This document shows, piece by piece, positions 49,560-58,692 of a stretch of DNA of 64,000 bases. The stretch is from Rhizobium sp. AAP43 (GTDB taxonomy: Bacteria; Pseudomonadota; Alphaproteobacteria; Rhizobiales; Rhizobiaceae), in contig NZ_LJHS01000055.1 of the NCBI RefSeq assembly GCF_001296045.1, positions 104,407 through 168,406 on the forward strand. The letters run 5' to 3'. Position numbers and translations under genes: made by a program. The number at the start of each line of letters is the position of its first letter. Position 1 is the stretch's first letter. The notes under the pieces were generated by a model that worked only from the letters and a program-made list of their open reading frames with translations, was not told where the DNA came from and did no database searches.

Positions 49560-50546
49560 CTACCGGATTTGTCGGTTTTCGGACCAGCGACTCGGAAGAA
49601 CGCCCTTGTGTTCGCGAAACGCCTTGCTGAAATGGCTGAGATTGTCGAAGCCGACGGCATAGGCGGCCTCGGTGACGCTGGCGCCCGCTGACAGCAGGGC
49701 CGCCGCCGCATCGAGGCGCGTGGTTCTAAGATAGGCGTGGACCGACTTGCCGATCGCGTGGCGAAAGCCTTCCTTGAGACGGCGCTCGTTGAGACCGACC
49801 TCGCGGGACAGGCGGGCTATGGTCCAGTCGGTGCTGTATTGCCGCTCAATCAGCGCCACGGCCAGATCGAGCCGCCGTCGATCGTCCTCGCTCGGCGGCT
49901 TGACCTTCGTTCCGGCTTCCATCCGGGTGACGGCTTCCAATCCCAGGCTCAGGGCCTCTATCGCCTTGCTGTACAGATAGGCACGGCGCGCCACGCCTTC
50001 CTCGAAGCGGCATTGCAGCAGGTTCGTGGCCACGCTCATCAGTTCCGGCGGGGCCTTGAAGCCGATCAGGAATACGTCCTGGTCGGGAAGGCTGTGCTCG
50101 GTGATCAGGGCGCCGCCGAGCCGCGCCAGCGAAATGCCGCCCAGACGTTCGAGCAGGGGCTTTTCCACGCGAATGTCGACAACGCGCAGGCGTTTGCCGA
50201 ACCTCACCCTGTTCTCCCCCCGGGTCTTGCGGTTGCAGGCAAAGAAGATGGCCGAGCCGGACTGCATCGCGAACGGCCGCGCGCCATCGACCGAAAGCGT
50301 GCCGGCTCCGTCGAGGAAGATCGACAGGGAGAATGTGGCAGGCCCTTCCGGGTGGAAGACCAGATCCTCCTCCGGCATCACGTCGATCATGTAGATCGTC
50401 ACGTCACTGCCGGGTTGCTCCACCCGTGTCGCCGCGCGCCAGCCGAGCTGGTCGATCTCAGAATCAACGCTTTCCATCCAGCCGTGCGGGATGGAATCCG
50501 CCCCGGCGATCTCGTTTGCACTCTGTGACCTATCGGAGAAATTCAT
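49560..50546 (-). CDS. AraC-family regulator of the siderophore cassette
   Basis: 328 residues. An N-terminal ligand-binding region (IYMIDVMPEEDLVF, SLSIFLDGAGTLSVDG) precedes a C-terminal AraC helix-turn-helix pair (ALIERQYSTDWTIARLSREVGLNERRLKEGF, in part; VTEAAYAVGFDNLSHFSKAFREHKG). The layout is that of PchR/YbtA, which respond to a siderophore. It is divergent from the FyuA-like receptor gene, with a 127-base shared control region holding direct repeats. Confidence 0.88.
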   Translation of the reverse strand: MNFSDRSQSANEIAGADSIPHGWMESVDSEIDQLGWRAATRVEQPGSDVTIYMIDVMPEEDLVFHPEGPATFSLSIFLDGAGTLSVDGARPFAMQSGSAIFFACNRKTRGENRVRFGKRLRVVDIRVEKPLLERLGGISLARLGGALITEHSLPDQDVFLIGFKAPPELMSVATNLLQCRFEEGVARRAYLYSKAIEALSLGLEAVTRMEAGTKVKPPSEDDRRRLDLAVALIERQYSTDWTIARLSREVGLNERRLKEGFRHAIGKSVHAYLRTTRLDAAAALLSAGASVTEAAYAVGFDNLSHFSKAFREHKGVLPSRWSENRQIR

Positions 50547-50572
50547 CTGGCCTGGCTTTCGTAAACGGTTTT

Positions 50573-50600
50573 AGTCCGGCTTCCGTCAATTCCAGTCCGG
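50573..50600. promoter_or_regulatory. Direct repeats between AraC gene and receptor gene
   Basis: AGTCCGG occurs at 50573-50579 and 50594-50600, 21 bases apart, that is two helical turns, as is typical of AraC-family operators. Flanking TTTT and AAAAC bases extend the likeness. Confidence 0.55.
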
Positions 50601-50673
50601 AAAACGTTAGCCCCCGGCGGCATAAACTGGAATAGAAAAATCAAGTTTATTTCGATCGCTGTGGGGTTTCAAT

Positions 50674-52722
50674 ATGTCGCGCTTGTCAAAACTGGTTCTG
50701 ATGGCCTCTGTCTGCCTGCCGGCATGGGGTGGACCGCCGGTGCTCGCCCAGGATGGTGGCGGTGAAACCGTTCTCGATGCCATCACAGTGACGGCCGGCA
50801 AGCGCGAGCAGGAACTCGGCAAGGTCGATGCATCCGTGACGGTTGTCAGCGGCGAGGAGCTGGCCGCGCGCGGCATCGCCACCGTCGAGGATCTGCAGAA
50901 AGTGTTTCCCGGTTTCAGCATGGGCAATCGCGGCAACCGGGTTTATGCCAATGTCACCGTGCGTGGCATGTCCTCGCCCGATTATTTCAATCCGACGGTG
51001 CAGGTCTATGTCGATGGCGTGCCGCAGCTTCCCTCGGCCTATTCGCAAATGCTGGCCGATGTCGAGCGGGTCGAGCTGCTGCGTGGTCCGCAGGGCACGC
51101 TTTACGGCGCCAATGCCTATGGCGGCGTCATCAACATCGTCACCAAGAAACGTGATGCCAATCGCTTCTACGTCGAAACCAATGTTTCGCCGGACGAGCC
51201 TACGGTCGAGGTCGGTGGCGCCGCTGTCCTGCTGCCGGACACGCTCTATCTCGATTATGCCGCGAAGTTTGAGCACTTTTCCGGAGATATCGACGATGCC
51301 GCCACCGGAAAGGACGACGTCAATACCTCCAACAACGGTTATGGTCGCGCGACGCTGCGCTATGCGCCGGTCGGCGGGGATTTCGATGCCGCGCTGAGCT
51401 ATTCCAGGGAGCGGCTCTCGTCGCACGAGGAGCTTTATTCCTTCGATGCCGATGTCGACGACCGCATCTATCGCAGCGATCTCTACGGCGATATTCCGCT
51501 TCTCGAGCGCGATCTCACCAGCGTGTCGGGACAGTGGAACTACCGGTTTGGCGATTTCACCCTGTCCGGCATCACCAGCTACCAGAACAGCGACGTGCGC
51601 CGCGATTTTTCCGCCGGTGCCGGTTCGCGCTATGCGTGGCCACAGGAGGACGAAACGATCTCGCAGGAGTTGCGGCTTGCCTATGAGGGCGAGATCGTCA
51701 GCGGCGTCGGCGGCGTGTGGTACAGCCACAATGATTTCATGGGCTGGAAGAGCGCGATCGCGCCCTATTACGGTGCCTCGACCAACAATGTCGTGAGCGA
51801 CAGCGTCGCTGCCTTCGGCGAGCTGACATGGCACGCCAATGACCGGCTGGACCTGACGGGCGGCCTTCGCGCCACCTATGACAGATCGAGCATTGATGCC
51901 TACCGCGCCGACAGCTTTGGCACCGGCATGGGGTTTGATTTCGAGGAAAAGGCTGATTTCACCAGCCTGCAGCCCAAATTCGCGGCCGGCTACCAGTTGT
52001 CGCCGGACATGCGCCTGATCGGCGTCATCTCGCGCGGCTACAAGCCGGGCGGCTTCAACCACAGCATTTCCTCGACGATCGATGCGGCGTCCTACGACGC
52101 CGAAACCGCCTGGAATTTCGAGGCCGGGGTGAAATCGACGCTGCTGGACGGCGATCTGGATCTGTCCGCGACGGTCTATCACATCCGCTCCTCCGACAAG
52201 CAGATCTATGTCGGCATGATCGGCCAGCAGTTCATCCGCAATGCCGGCGTGGCCGTCAGCACCGGCATCGAGCTCGAGGCCGCGTGGCGGGCGACGGATC
52301 GGCTGACCTTGACCGGCAATGCGGCGTTCGGCCGCTCGGAGTTCACCGATTTCACCGATCCCTACACGGGCGTTTCCTACGACGGCAACAGCGTTCCTTA
52401 CGCGCCGGATGTGACCGCGCACGTCAACATCGCCTATCTCGTGTCGGGGGAATGGTTCGACGGGCGGTTGACGGCCAATCTCGGTGCCAATGCCTATTCG
52501 CAGACCTATTTCGACGAGGCCAACAGCAGCGGCCAGGATGCCTACGCCACGTTCGACGCCAGTTTCGACTTCGCCAAGGACGACGGTCTGTCCGCCAGGC
52601 TCTATGTCCAGAACATCGCCGATACGCCCTACAAGACCTCCGGCTATTCCAACGGCACTTACGAACTCGGCACGCTGGGCAAGGGACGCACCTTGGGCCT
52701 GACCCTGCGCAAGGAGTTCTAA
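50674..52722 (+). CDS. FyuA-like TonB-dependent siderophore receptor
   Basis: 682 residues. A signal peptide, a TonB-box-like stretch (VLDAITVTAGKR), a plug domain (about 35-155) and a 22-strand barrel are recognisable. YFNPTVQVYVDGVPQLPSAY, RVELLRGPQGTLYGANAYGG and the later YKPGGFNHSISS resemble the yersiniabactin/pesticin receptor FyuA very closely by memory. With the YbtA-like regulator it suggests uptake of a phenolate-type or foreign siderophore. No synthesis genes are in view. Confidence 0.88.
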   Translation: MSRLSKLVLMASVCLPAWGGPPVLAQDGGGETVLDAITVTAGKREQELGKVDASVTVVSGEELAARGIATVEDLQKVFPGFSMGNRGNRVYANVTVRGMSSPDYFNPTVQVYVDGVPQLPSAYSQMLADVERVELLRGPQGTLYGANAYGGVINIVTKKRDANRFYVETNVSPDEPTVEVGGAAVLLPDTLYLDYAAKFEHFSGDIDDAATGKDDVNTSNNGYGRATLRYAPVGGDFDAALSYSRERLSSHEELYSFDADVDDRIYRSDLYGDIPLLERDLTSVSGQWNYRFGDFTLSGITSYQNSDVRRDFSAGAGSRYAWPQEDETISQELRLAYEGEIVSGVGGVWYSHNDFMGWKSAIAPYYGASTNNVVSDSVAAFGELTWHANDRLDLTGGLRATYDRSSIDAYRADSFGTGMGFDFEEKADFTSLQPKFAAGYQLSPDMRLIGVISRGYKPGGFNHSISSTIDAASYDAETAWNFEAGVKSTLLDGDLDLSATVYHIRSSDKQIYVGMIGQQFIRNAGVAVSTGIELEAAWRATDRLTLTGNAAFGRSEFTDFTDPYTGVSYDGNSVPYAPDVTAHVNIAYLVSGEWFDGRLTANLGANAYSQTYFDEANSSGQDAYATFDASFDFAKDDGLSARLYVQNIADTPYKTSGYSNGTYELGTLGKGRTLGLTLRKEF

Positions 52723-52727
52723 GGTCC

Positions 52728-53948
52728 ATGACCCGGCCGGTTCCTTCGTCGCTGTCGCGGCTGCTCGTCGCCGCGGGAGGCGTCTATACCGCGCAGAGCC
52801 TGGTCGGCGGGCTGACCTTTCTCGGCCTGCCCGCCGTGCTGCGCGCGGAGAACGTCGCGCTCGACCGGATCGGTCTCGTGTCGCTGGCCATGCTGGTCTG
52901 GGCGCTGAAATTCCTCTGGGCCGCCCCGGTGGAACGCTTCCGCCTCGGTCGAGGCGGTCGCCGCCGCTCACGCCGGATGATCATTGTCGGCGAGGTCGTG
53001 GTGGCGCTCGCCTTGATCGTGATCGGGTTCAATGGCGAAGTGTCGTTCAATGGTCTTTTGGCGCTTCTGATCCTGATGGCGATTGCCTCCGCCACCGTCG
53101 ACATCGTCTGCGACGCCTTCCTGATCGAGCAGTTCCCCGAACACCGGCGCGGCCTCGCCAACATGGCCCAGGTCGGCGGCGGCTATCTTGGCATGATCTT
53201 CGGCAGCGGGTTGTTCGTGTGGGCCGTGTCGGCGTCCGGTTGGCAACAGGCCTGTTTCATGCTTTCCGGCATTGTCCTTCTGCTCAGCCTGCCGATCGTG
53301 ATCGCGCGGGAGGAGATTGGCCCGGCGCTTGCGACCACGGCGACACCGGGATTGTTGAACGGTTTGCGAAACCGTGAGGTCCGGATCGGCATCGCCATGA
53401 CGATCGCCTTCGAGTTTGGCGGGCGGATCGCCCAGGCGCTGGCGGGTCCTTTTCTCATCGACGCGGGCCTGTCGCTGGCGACGCTCGGCCTGGTCAATGG
53501 TGTCGGCGGCGTGGCCGCCGGACTGTGCGGCACCGTGATCGGCGGGATCGGCGCCCAGCGCCTCGGACCGCGTCGCGCCATGCTTGCCGTCTCTGGCCTT
53601 GGTGGAGTTACGCTCGGACTCGTGGCGCTGTCCATGGTCGTCGGCGTTCGCAGCCTGCCGCTGCTTGTCGGGTTGTTCGTGCTGCAGGGCGCGGTCATGG
53701 CGGCCGGCTTCGTTGTCAGCTACGCGCGCCTGATGTCGCTTGCCTCGCCGTCGCAACCGGGCGTCGACTTTACCCTGTTTCAATGCGCAAGCGCCATCGC
53801 CGCGGCGTTCTGCGGCCTCTCGGCCGGCCTGATCGCCGCGCGGGCCGACTACGCGGCGACCTTTGCTCTCGCGAGCCTCGCGGCCGTGGCGGCAATACCT
53901 CTTCTCGTCTTGCTCGAACGTCGTCTCAACAAAGGAAGCCCCTCATGA
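52728..53948 (+). CDS. MFS transporter of the siderophore cassette
   Basis: 406 residues with about 12 membrane helices, of the AmpG/RhtX type (SLVGGLTFLGLPAVLRAE, VDIVCDAFLIEQFPEHRRGLANMAQVGGGYLG in part). RhtX and FptX move ferric siderophores across the inner membrane as single proteins, which would complement the receptor upstream. ATG 52728 lies six bases after the receptor stop; the longer open frame runs backwards through the receptor gene and is not real. The end overlaps the monooxygenase start. Confidence 0.85.
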   Translation: MTRPVPSSLSRLLVAAGGVYTAQSLVGGLTFLGLPAVLRAENVALDRIGLVSLAMLVWALKFLWAAPVERFRLGRGGRRRSRRMIIVGEVVVALALIVIGFNGEVSFNGLLALLILMAIASATVDIVCDAFLIEQFPEHRRGLANMAQVGGGYLGMIFGSGLFVWAVSASGWQQACFMLSGIVLLLSLPIVIAREEIGPALATTATPGLLNGLRNREVRIGIAMTIAFEFGGRIAQALAGPFLIDAGLSLATLGLVNGVGGVAAGLCGTVIGGIGAQRLGPRRAMLAVSGLGGVTLGLVALSMVVGVRSLPLLVGLFVLQGAVMAAGFVVSYARLMSLASPSQPGVDFTLFQCASAIAAAFCGLSAGLIAARADYAATFALASLAAVAAIPLLVLLERRLNKGSPS

Positions 53949-55111
53949 CCAGACCTCTTGCCGTGATCGTTGGCGCCGGTGTCGCCGGCCTTGCCGCCGC
54001 GTGGTGGCTGGACAAGGCCGGATGGTCCTCGCTGATCGTCGAACGCGCCGAAAACCTGCGCGAGAATGGCTATATGCTCGGCCTGTCCGGCCTTGGTCAT
54101 GAAACTCTCAGGCGCATGGGATTGCACGACCGCCTCGCAAGCGTTGCCTATACGATCGACGAGAACGTCTACAAGGACAGCCGTGGCCGGGAACTGCTGC
54201 GCCTGCGCTACCGCGATTTCATCCGCGATCTGCCCTATCTCGCCGTGCGGCGGAACGATCTTGTGCGGGCGCTCGCCGAAATCCTGCCATCGACCGTCGA
54301 AATCCGCTTCGGCGAAACCGTGGCGAACTTCGAGGACGAAGGCGATTGCGTCGCTGTCACGCTGGCAGGAGGGGAGACGGTCAGGGCCGACCTCCTGATC
54401 GGCGCCGATGGTTTTCGCTCCTTCGTTCGCCAGAGGATCTTCGGTGCCGATGACCGCTGTCTGCAACCGCTCGGCTACTATTTCTCGGTCTATGACATCG
54501 GCGCCCCGAAGAACTTCACCAGCGATTTCGTCTCCTATGCCGAACCGGGCCATCTGGCGGAATATTATGCCCTGCATGACGGGCGGCTCGCGGCCATGCA
54601 TGTCTGGCGCGACGGCAGGGCCAATCTCGAACGGGCGAGCGATCGTGTCGACCTGTTGCGTGGCGTCAGCGCAAACAGCAACCCCCAGGTTCGCGAGTTG
54701 CTGGATCAGGCGGCCGGCGAGGGAGAGCCGATCATCGTCGACAGCCTGACCATGGTCGATCTTCCGGCGTGGTCGAAGGGTCGGGTGCTGTTGCTGGGCG
54801 ATGCGGCCCATTGCCTGACGCTGGTGTCGGGTCAGGGAGCCGGCATGGCGTTGGCCTCCGGCGAAATGCTGTCGCGCGCGCTGATGGAAGCCGGCAGTCT
54901 TTCCGACGGCCTGGCGATCCACGATGCGCGGCTGCGCCCGATCATCGGCCGCCTGCAGGCACGCAGCCGCAAGATGGCAGCCGTGTTCATTCCGGAGGGT
55001 GCCCTGGCCTTTCATGTGCGCAACTTCGTCATGCGCCACATGCCGCGCGCTTGGCTCGGTCGCTATTTCAGCAACGCGATCAGGTCGGAGATCGAGCTGG
55101 CGCAGAAGTGA
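53945..55111 (+). CDS. FAD-dependent aromatic monooxygenase
   Basis: 388 residues of the PHBH/TetX-like group A flavin monooxygenases. N-terminal GAGVAGLAAAWWLDKAGW binds FAD; LIGADGFRSFVRQRIFG is the DG motif; VLLLGDAAHCLTLVSGQGAGMAL is the GD motif (quoted in part). It shares an ATGA overlap with the MFS gene, so its substrate is probably what the cassette imports: hydroxylation of a phenolate siderophore, to release iron or use the carbon, is a reasonable guess. Confidence 0.85.
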   Translation: MTRPLAVIVGAGVAGLAAAWWLDKAGWSSLIVERAENLRENGYMLGLSGLGHETLRRMGLHDRLASVAYTIDENVYKDSRGRELLRLRYRDFIRDLPYLAVRRNDLVRALAEILPSTVEIRFGETVANFEDEGDCVAVTLAGGETVRADLLIGADGFRSFVRQRIFGADDRCLQPLGYYFSVYDIGAPKNFTSDFVSYAEPGHLAEYYALHDGRLAAMHVWRDGRANLERASDRVDLLRGVSANSNPQVRELLDQAAGEGEPIIVDSLTMVDLPAWSKGRVLLLGDAAHCLTLVSGQGAGMALASGEMLSRALMEAGSLSDGLAIHDARLRPIIGRLQARSRKMAAVFIPEGALAFHVRNFVMRHMPRAWLGRYFSNAIRSEIELAQK

Positions 55112-55285
55112 GATCTTGAGCTGTAAAGAATAAGGATCGCACCTCATTCAACGCCGTCAATGTAATACTCACGGCATTTCACAAAAACCGCAACGAACGC
55201 GAAATAGCCCAATAGCTCCATCATGCAAGTGTTTGATCATGTGCGTGCCGGATTGTGCCAAGGATTCCGTACGTGGTTTAGGGTA

Positions 55286-56161
55286 TCAAAATGGCAAGTT
55301 TTCACGTGCTATTTCATTCTTCGATTGCAACGCCTTTGTGAGATTGATTGAGCCTCCAAGGCGAAATACTGCTTCCGCGATACCACGTTGCGTCTGCAGC
55401 TGAAATTCCGACGCGTCCCCAGGTAACAGAACCGCAACGTTTTTGACGCCAAGATCTGCCAGCTGTGCCGGAGTCCCATGGCCATATTCCAAATGGCCAC
55501 GTCCGATGATGCCGACGACCAGAGCCGACGGGTCCGCCTCAAGCGCAGTTGCGATATTGCAGGCAAACGCCCGATCCCAAGTCTGCTGGGCCCGAATAAA
55601 TCGATCGAACTGAGGATCATCCGGATGTTGTGCGGCGCGTTCCGGCCTTGAGCCGCCCGTATAATCGAACAGGAACTGGCGGTAGGCTGCTGACGCAGGT
55701 CGTGCCGGCGTCAACCCGTCCCGTTCCGCCTCCGGGATTGCCTCCCACCCGAGCTTGCCAACTTCCGTCACCAGCGGTCGGTGGCAATTGAGTGCTTTCA
55801 TCGGCAGACGAAACTGCCGGCAATAGTGGAAGATCGGCAGGTAAAGTTCGGCCGGGAAGCCCCAGACTTTTGCCCATTCCGCTTCATCGAGAAACTGCTC
55901 GACGGTGAGCACGCCCGCCACCCATCGATCCAGTGCGGGTTGAACGCGTCTTGGAAACATCTCAAAACCGACGACGATATCAGCCTTGTAAGCATGGAGT
56001 GCTGCAATGACGTGCAGCTGCCAGCGGTGGATATCATATCGGTCATGGGTCTCGCCAAGCAAGACTGCCTGCTTTCCAGCAAGCGTCTGCATCAGCGCCT
56101 GATGCTGCAGGATCTCGCCCGTATGGCCGTCCCGCCAACTGCCCGGCTCATGGTCCAGCAT
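55286..56161 (-). CDS. ChaN-like iron-regulated (DUF399) protein
   Basis: About 291 residues. Family marks: AVLLGETHDRYDIHRWQLHVI, VGFEMFPRRVQPALDRWV and LVVGIIGRGHLEYGHGTPAQL. ChaN of Campylobacter is a heme-binding lipoprotein; here no lipobox is seen, so it may stay in the cytoplasm. GGGGAG before ATG 56161 decides the start. It ends the heme-related operon after the HutX-like gene, 13 bases later. Confidence 0.82.
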   Translation of the reverse strand: MLDHEPGSWRDGHTGEILQHQALMQTLAGKQAVLLGETHDRYDIHRWQLHVIAALHAYKADIVVGFEMFPRRVQPALDRWVAGVLTVEQFLDEAEWAKVWGFPAELYLPIFHYCRQFRLPMKALNCHRPLVTEVGKLGWEAIPEAERDGLTPARPASAAYRQFLFDYTGGSRPERAAQHPDDPQFDRFIRAQQTWDRAFACNIATALEADPSALVVGIIGRGHLEYGHGTPAQLADLGVKNVAVLLPGDASEFQLQTQRGIAEAVFRLGGSINLTKALQSKNEIARENLPF

Positions 56162-56174
56162 GTGCGTCTCCCCG

Positions 56175-56912
56175 TCAAACTGCATCTTCAAGTGCTGGGA
56201 CCAGCAGGGTCAAGCCGACCTGTTCCCCGTCCGGGTTGATGGCGGCAAGCCGCATCCGCCCCTCGGCTACCTCTGTCTCTTCCCAACGCGCGACAGTGCC
56301 GCCGAGCAGATGCAGATGAAAATCCTCGGTCATGATGTTGATGAAGCCCATACCAGGGCTGACCTTGGTGACCTGTCCTGTCCAGCTCTGGCTGAAGCCG
56401 GGCTCGTCATAACGAATGGTAATCGTAGAGCCCTCGGCCAAGGCTAGATCAAGTGGCAGACGTCCCGGATCGGCAGGGTCCAGATCCGGTCTGTCAGGCC
56501 GGGTGAGGTCCCGCTTCTTCGGATCGGCAATCCTTTGCAGATCCGACAAGGCGCTTGCAAAAGGTTCGAGCCCTTCGAAGCCGACCACTGCGAAAAGCGT
56601 GCCGCCGTCAGCCTTGTTGAATTCCAGACGCGGATACACCTGGTTCTGCATGATGCTGGAGATATCGAAGACGATCTCGGAGACCAAGGCCGGATCGATA
56701 CTGGACTTGTGATGAGCGCCACCGCAGACGAAGCGGCCCGAGACTTCCCCGACCATCTCGACCTTGCCGATGCGTTCGTGGGTCGCGCCATTGCCCTTTC
56801 CGATGATCATCAACTTGCCCATGTCGGGGAGCCGCCGGATGATATCCTCTGCCTTTGCCTGCAGGTGGTGTCGGGTTACGGGTTCGTTGGTGGTCATGTC
56901 TGTTTCCGTCAC
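56175..56912 (-). CDS. HutX/ChuX-like heme carrier protein
   Basis: About 245 residues; ATG 56897 could also be the start. ATHERIGKVEMVGEVSGRFVCGG and the C-terminal DFHLHLLGGTVARWEETEV... with LAAINPDGEQVGLTLLVP resemble the HutX/ChuX/HemS fold of cytosolic heme-handling proteins. It lies between the ABC transporter and ChaN-like genes. A role in taking heme to a degrading or storage protein is inferred. Confidence 0.7.
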   Translation of the reverse strand: MTETDMTTNEPVTRHHLQAKAEDIIRRLPDMGKLMIIGKGNGATHERIGKVEMVGEVSGRFVCGGAHHKSSIDPALVSEIVFDISSIMQNQVYPRLEFNKADGGTLFAVVGFEGLEPFASALSDLQRIADPKKRDLTRPDRPDLDPADPGRLPLDLALAEGSTITIRYDEPGFSQSWTGQVTKVSPGMGFINIMTEDFHLHLLGGTVARWEETEVAEGRMRLAAINPDGEQVGLTLLVPALEDAV

Positions 56913-56932
56913 GGGTTCGATGGAGGATGGAG

Positions 56933-58639
56933 TCAGCTGGCGACAGCCAGCACTTTCGGATGGTTGTCGATATCGTGGATCTGCATGTCGGATGGCGTCT
57001 GGGGGACGCGATGTGAGATCAGGATCAGGATCAAGTCCGGCAAATGCTCGCGGATCCGTGCCATAAGCTCGGTTTCGGCCGCCTGGTCGAGCGCACTGGT
57101 CGCCTCGTCGAGGATAGCAATATCCGGTCGTTGCAACAGAATACGGGCAAGTGCGAGCCTCTGCATTTCACCGCCCGAAAGCGAGGCAAGGTCGCGTTCG
57201 GCTTCGATCGAGGCACGTTCCTTCATTCGGTCGAGACCAACAGCGTGCAAAGCCGTTGTCACGGTTTCCTGTCCGAAATCATCGACCGTGCAGGGATAGG
57301 CGGCGGCATCGGCCAGGGAGCCGAGCGGCATGTAGGCCTTCTGCGGCAGGAAGAGCACTTTGTCCGAGGGAAGTGTGATTGAGCCGGAGCCATGCTGCCA
57401 GAAACCGGCGAGAAGCTTGACCAGCGTCGTCTTGCCGATTCCAGATCGCCCCCGAAGCAGCAAGGTGGAGCCGGGATCGAGCGAAATATCAGGCAGGCTC
57501 AGGAGAAGCTCATCTTGTGCCGAGCAAACCTGTATCTCCTGGAGCTTTAGGGACTGTGATTGGCTTACCCTCGCAATTGGGGATGGATGCGATCCGTGAC
57601 GCTCAGCGGCTTGAAGGAAACCGTCGAGGCGCGATGCCGTGGCCACAAGTTCGGCGAGATCCCGATAGGAGAAGATGAACCAGGACAGTGTGGTGACTAC
57701 TTGGGAGAAGGCCATGCTGAGCTGCATCAAACCACCGAAGGCAACATGACCGGCCAGATAGCCCGGCAGCGCCACGAAGAGCGGGATGCGGAGCACAGAA
57801 TGCCGGAACGGGAAGGTAAAGCTGCCCAACACGAGCTCCGCGCGGATCAGTCGCCGCCAGTTGGCAGCCAGCTCGTCGAAGCGGGCAGAAAAGCTTCGCC
57901 GTTCGGCCGCCTCGCCATTCGAAAGTGCGACCTCGTCGAAAGCCGTCCGCCAGCGAGCAAGGCCGAACCGAAAGCTCGCCTCCTTGTGCTGTTGCTGGGC
58001 AAGCAGACCCTTGAGCGGCTTACCCAGCTGATGCGTAATGAGGCTGCTGATCGCCACATAGAGGAAGGCCGCCCAGACCATGTAGCGCGGGATCTCGAGG
58101 TCCAGCCCGAGGGGAGCCAGCGACAGGGCAAAGTTGGACAGCCCCCAGAGCACTGTCAGATAGGAAAACAGGCCGACGATCTCGCCGATCAAATCCAATG
58201 TCTCGCCGAGCAGGCCGCGCGCAAACAGGCGGCAGTCTTCCGCAATTCGCTGGTCGGGATTGTCGATGCGATCGACCGGGTCAGCCGCCATGTGCCAGAA
58301 GGCCTTGTTGCGGGTCCACAAGGCGATCGCATGGTCAGTCAGAGCCTTCCGCCAGCGGATCTCCAGCACCTTGCGCAGGTATTCGTAAGACAGGCCGCGC
58401 ACGGAATTCAAAGCGATGATCAGGGCAAAGATACCGATCTGCCGGAGCACTTCGGGTCCGTCCACCCTTTCGATGGCAGAATAGAATTGACCCGTCCACT
58501 CGACCAGACGAACTGCAGCATAGACGCTGCCGAGATTGAGGGCGATGGCCAGGGCATAAAGCGCAACGCTGAACTTGCCTCCCGGAGCCGAGATGCAGAT
58601 GCCGATCAGACGTTTGAACTGTTGAAACAGGGTCGACAT
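56933..58639 (-). CDS. SbmA/BacA- and YddA-type ABC transporter, fused permease-ATPase
   Basis: 568 residues. An N-terminal ABC_membrane_2 domain (about 1-330, six helices, with RWRKALTDHAIALWTRNKAFW) is fused to an ATPase with RGRSGIGKTTLVKLLAGFW, LSGGEMQRLALARILL and IAILDEATSALD. The group includes Rv1819c, which imports cobalamin and hydrophilic peptides, and E. coli YddA. Between a TonB receptor and heme-handling genes it may import a tetrapyrrole, but this would be unusual for heme. GAGGG precedes the ATG. Confidence 0.87.
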   Translation of the reverse strand: MSTLFQQFKRLIGICISAPGGKFSVALYALAIALNLGSVYAAVRLVEWTGQFYSAIERVDGPEVLRQIGIFALIIALNSVRGLSYEYLRKVLEIRWRKALTDHAIALWTRNKAFWHMAADPVDRIDNPDQRIAEDCRLFARGLLGETLDLIGEIVGLFSYLTVLWGLSNFALSLAPLGLDLEIPRYMVWAAFLYVAISSLITHQLGKPLKGLLAQQQHKEASFRFGLARWRTAFDEVALSNGEAAERRSFSARFDELAANWRRLIRAELVLGSFTFPFRHSVLRIPLFVALPGYLAGHVAFGGLMQLSMAFSQVVTTLSWFIFSYRDLAELVATASRLDGFLQAAERHGSHPSPIARVSQSQSLKLQEIQVCSAQDELLLSLPDISLDPGSTLLLRGRSGIGKTTLVKLLAGFWQHGSGSITLPSDKVLFLPQKAYMPLGSLADAAAYPCTVDDFGQETVTTALHAVGLDRMKERASIEAERDLASLSGGEMQRLALARILLQRPDIAILDEATSALDQAAETELMARIREHLPDLILILISHRVPQTPSDMQIHDIDNHPKVLAVAS

Positions 58640-58692
58640 GATGTTCCCTCTGAAAAGGGTGGTGCCGGCTGCTGAGCCGGCACCGGTATGGC

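Noticed and set aside
50686..52971. Open frame of about 760 codons on the minus strand
   Set aside because: Antisense to the FyuA-like receptor gene; an effect of high GC in third codon positions.
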